Position numbers and translations under genes: made by a program. From an uncultured Neglectibacter sp. (lineage in GTDB: Bacteria; Bacillota; Clostridia; Oscillospirales; Acutalibacteraceae): a stretch of DNA of 64,000 bases. A model generated the notes under the pieces. It made no database searches and had not been told where the DNA came from. It saw only the letters and a list, made by a program, of their open reading frames with translations. Shown one piece after another: positions 62,084-64,000 of the stretch; position 1 is the first letter of the stretch; each line of letters begins with the position of its first letter. The stretch covers positions 327,078 to 391,077 of the forward strand of contig CAJFSY010000001.1 in the NCBI GenBank assembly GCA_904419785.1. Reading direction: 5' to 3'.

Positions 62084-63427
62084 TCACCCATAATACTGAT
62101 AGACTTTCCTCAGTTTTACCAGGTAATATACCGAAACCGCAAAGGCCAATGCTTCCGCTACTGGTACAGCCAACCAGATTCCTACCAGTCCCCAGACAAG
62201 GGGTAAAACCAGCAGGCAAATCACTAAAAATACAAACGTCCGCAGAAAAGAAAGAATCGCCGATACTTTACCATTGGAGAATGCTGTGAACAAAGCTGAA
62301 GCAAAAATATTTACACCAGTAAATAGAAAGCTGATCGAAAAAATTCCAAAGCCATATTTGGCAATTTGAAACACTTCGCTCCCAGAAGGCGCGAAAACAC
62401 CCACTACCGGTGTAGAACAAAATTCCGAGACAAAGAATACGATAAGCGAAACAATCAGCACTGTGCGTATGCTGATTCGGAATACTTTGTGAAGCTGGTC
62501 TGCGTTAAGCCTGCCATAGTTGTAACTCACAACCGGAGCAATACCGCTGGAAAATCCCATAAACACAGAAGTCATTAAAAACTGGGCATACAGCACAATT
62601 GTAATCGCCGCCACCCCAGGCTCGCCTGCGTATTGCAGCATAAGAATGTTAAACAAAAAGGTAGTAATTGCCACCGCCAGATTGTTGACCATTTCAGATG
62701 AACCATTGGCGCAGCTATGCAACAGTACGTTTAAGCGAAACACTGGTTTAACAAAATATAAAGTCCCCCGCCGGTTCAGTGCAAAATAAAGAAACCCTGA
62801 AATCCCCGGGATAGAGTAACCTATCGCTGTGGCTAAAGCCGCGCCAGATACTCCCATATGGCAAACCGCAATAAAGAAATAGTCCAAAACAATGTTAGCC
62901 ACGCCGCCCAATATGGTTAGTACCAGCCCCAAATGGGGTTTGCCCGCTGTTACAAAAAAGTTTTGGAACAGCATTTGAAATACTGAAAGCGGCACAGACA
63001 AAATCAAGATCAACAGATAGTCGTAACAATATGGATAGATCGCCGGAGTTGCCCCCAACAAGCGAATCAATGGGTCAATAAAAATTACGCCTAAAATCAA
63101 AAAGCTTACGCCTAACAGGAAGCCAACCAAAACAATAAATGAAAAATTCTCTTTCGCCTTTCTAGCCTCACCCTCCCCCATATTTCTCGCAATAATGGCG
63201 TTGCCGCCAGTAGCCAGCATAATAGAGACTGCTATTACGATGCTTGGAATCGGATAAACAATATTTAAGGCAGAAAGGGCGTTTTCACCCACAAAATTAG
63301 CTACGAAAACGCCATCTACCATTTGATATAAAGACATAAAAACCAGCATAACCACTGTTGGAGCTGTAAATTTCAACAGTGAAATCACATGAAAATCTTG
63401 GGATAAACGATTGTTTGTGTGTTCCAT
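62084..63427 (-). CDS. MATE family efflux transporter
   Basis: 447-residue exporter with about 12 hydrophobic segments and typical halves; start block FHVISLLKFTAPTVVMLVFMSLYQMVDGVFVANFVGENALSALN (core at 12-55) and second-half SSGIAPVVSYNYGRLN. It lies 16 bases after the acetyltransferase and is probably cotranscribed from the region at 63900-63960. It is AT-richer than most neighbours, which may point to later acquisition (by eye only). Confidence 0.92.
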   Translation of the reverse strand: MEHTNNRLSQDFHVISLLKFTAPTVVMLVFMSLYQMVDGVFVANFVGENALSALNIVYPIPSIVIAVSIMLATGGNAIIARNMGEGEARKAKENFSFIVLVGFLLGVSFLILGVIFIDPLIRLLGATPAIYPYCYDYLLILILSVPLSVFQMLFQNFFVTAGKPHLGLVLTILGGVANIVLDYFFIAVCHMGVSGAALATAIGYSIPGISGFLYFALNRRGTLYFVKPVFRLNVLLHSCANGSSEMVNNLAVAITTFLFNILMLQYAGEPGVAAITIVLYAQFLMTSVFMGFSSGIAPVVSYNYGRLNADQLHKVFRISIRTVLIVSLIVFFVSEFCSTPVVGVFAPSGSEVFQIAKYGFGIFSISFLFTGVNIFASALFTAFSNGKVSAILSFLRTFVFLVICLLVLPLVWGLVGIWLAVPVAEALAFAVSVYYLVKLRKVYQYYG

Positions 63428-63443
63428 ACCTTATTTCATCCTT

Positions 63444-63893
63444 TTAAAAGTGATGCATCATAACCTTTTCTCCATGAATATCCCGTTCCCCGGTAAAAGA
63501 AAAACCAAACTTTTCATAGAGATGAATGGCTGTATTATTGCCTTCTACCACGCTCAAATAAATTTTCTTACGGTGATATTCATTTCGAAGCAGTTTCAGC
63601 AATGCGGATAATGCCGCTTTTCCATATCCCTTTCCTTGATAGCGATAATCTATCAGCAAGCGGTCCAGCCAAACCCTGCCAAATGGAAAATAGGCCCAGA
63701 AGAAACCATACATAGCAAACCCTATCAATACTTCTCCATCATAAATCCCAACAGGCCTCCAGCATTTTTTACAATCGGCCTCTTTCATGCAATCCGCCAC
63801 ACTTTCCACATAGCCACACTGAGAGGGGGCAATCCGCAACGCTTCTGCCTGTTCTCGGTTGGCTTGTGTGACAGGTGTAAAACGCAAACGCAT
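63444..63893 (-). CDS. GNAT family acetyltransferase
   Basis: 149-residue N-acetyltransferase: VWLDRLLIDYRYQGKGYGKAALSALL is the acetyl-CoA motif near 80-105 and LSVVEGNNTAIHLYEKFGFSF near 118-138. FGRVWLDRL is characteristic of spermidine/diamine acetyltransferase-like members (PaiA/BltD type). The pair with a MATE exporter fits polyamine or drug handling as in B. subtilis blt-bltD, but that is inference. GGAAAGGAAG lies before the ATG. Confidence 0.88.
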   Translation of the reverse strand: MRLRFTPVTQANREQAEALRIAPSQCGYVESVADCMKEADCKKCWRPVGIYDGEVLIGFAMYGFFWAYFPFGRVWLDRLLIDYRYQGKGYGKAALSALLKLLRNEYHRKKIYLSVVEGNNTAIHLYEKFGFSFTGERDIHGEKVMMHHF

Positions 63894-63946
63894 TTAATAA
63901 CACTTCCTTTCCCCCTTGTATCAGGTATATATCTTATGATAAACTA

Positions 63947-63959
63947 TACAGTAACTGTA
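63947..63959. promoter_or_regulatory. 13-bp palindrome between divergent genes
   Basis: TACAGT and ACTGTA flank a single A. Located between the acetyltransferase/MATE operon and the plus-strand gene at 63982; probable operator. Confidence 0.5.
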
Positions 63960-63981
63960 CGATCAAGAGGGAATTTTAAAA

Positions 63982-64000
63982 ATGTCTCAAAATTCTAATC
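63982..64000 (+). CDS. Start of a divergent gene (partial, only six codons)
   Basis: ATG TCT CAA AAT TCT AAT follows AGAGGGAA at a proper distance. Only MSQNSN is in the window; a local regulator (for example TetR type) of the divergent efflux pair would fit the position, but nothing in six residues proves it. Confidence 0.45.

Noticed and set aside
1..64000. tRNA, rRNA, CRISPR arrays, IS elements, prophage genes
   Set aside because: Looked for on both strands by pattern; none found that I could support.

Overview
The window looks like chromosomal DNA of an anaerobic, endospore-forming Firmicute of the class Clostridia, most like the Oscillospiraceae/Ruminococcaceae group (family level is inference). 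The pointers are Gram-positive PolC, the MEP isoprenoid pathway, pyruvate:ferredoxin oxidoreductase, HemZ, a bipartite transketolase, AAGGAGG-type ribosome binding sites, TTGACA/TATAAT promoters, and sporulation genes (spoVB-like, yabP, yabQ, dpaA/dpaB, a pdaA-like deacetylase). I saw no rRNA, tRNA, insertion sequence, prophage or CRISPR array.

Layout. Bases 1-10066 (minus): one long operon read pyrH, frr, uppS, cdsA, dxr, rseP, ispG, polC, joining nucleotide, translation, envelope-lipid and replication functions; polC runs off the left edge. 10141-12616: split transketolase (minus) and a DUF3892 protein (plus). 12655-16322: PFOR. 16374-20233 (plus): CNNM/CBS transporter-like protein, MATE exporter and a cysteine-rich Crp/Fnr regulator, with a 56-residue gene on the minus strand between them. 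20288-24774 (plus): ABC exporter pair, then a NimA-like/MATE pair behind a leader that contains an intrinsic terminator. 24804-28896 (minus): acetyltransferase, rRNA methyltransferase, HPF, fumarase alpha, S1 protein. 28955-32611 (minus): divIC, yabQ, yabP, rqcP, hup, spoVB-like, the conserved yab neighbourhood. 32727-33343 (plus): DUF2089 regulator plus a small membrane protein. 33357-40608 (minus): zinc-ribbon protein, uridine kinase-like, hemZ, relA, recJ.

40688-42375 (plus): amidohydrolase. 42385-46143 (minus): two flavoproteins and a PdaA-like deacetylase. 46335-50261 (plus): two-component system, ZmaR-type acetyltransferase and lipoprotein. 50277-53743 (minus): metY-like enzyme, zinc-ribbon membrane protein, dipicolinate synthase dpaA/dpaB behind a sigma-K-like promoter. 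53904-56563 (plus): murC, DUF6483-like, HAD phosphatase. 56579-63893 (minus): MreB-like, recD2, small membrane protein, metK under a SAM-I riboswitch, MATE exporter, acetyltransferase. A divergent plus-strand gene starts at 63982 and leaves the window.

Most genes are housekeeping or sporulation functions with precedents. The observations I rate highest are the attenuator-like leader of the nim/MATE operon, the DUF2089/membrane-protein pair with tandem promoter repeats, the sporulation-type promoters, the unlisted 56-residue gene, the Cys-rich Crp/Fnr protein, and the structured mreB-like leader. I found no clearly new multi-gene system; the nim/MATE leader is the best candidate for undescribed regulation.
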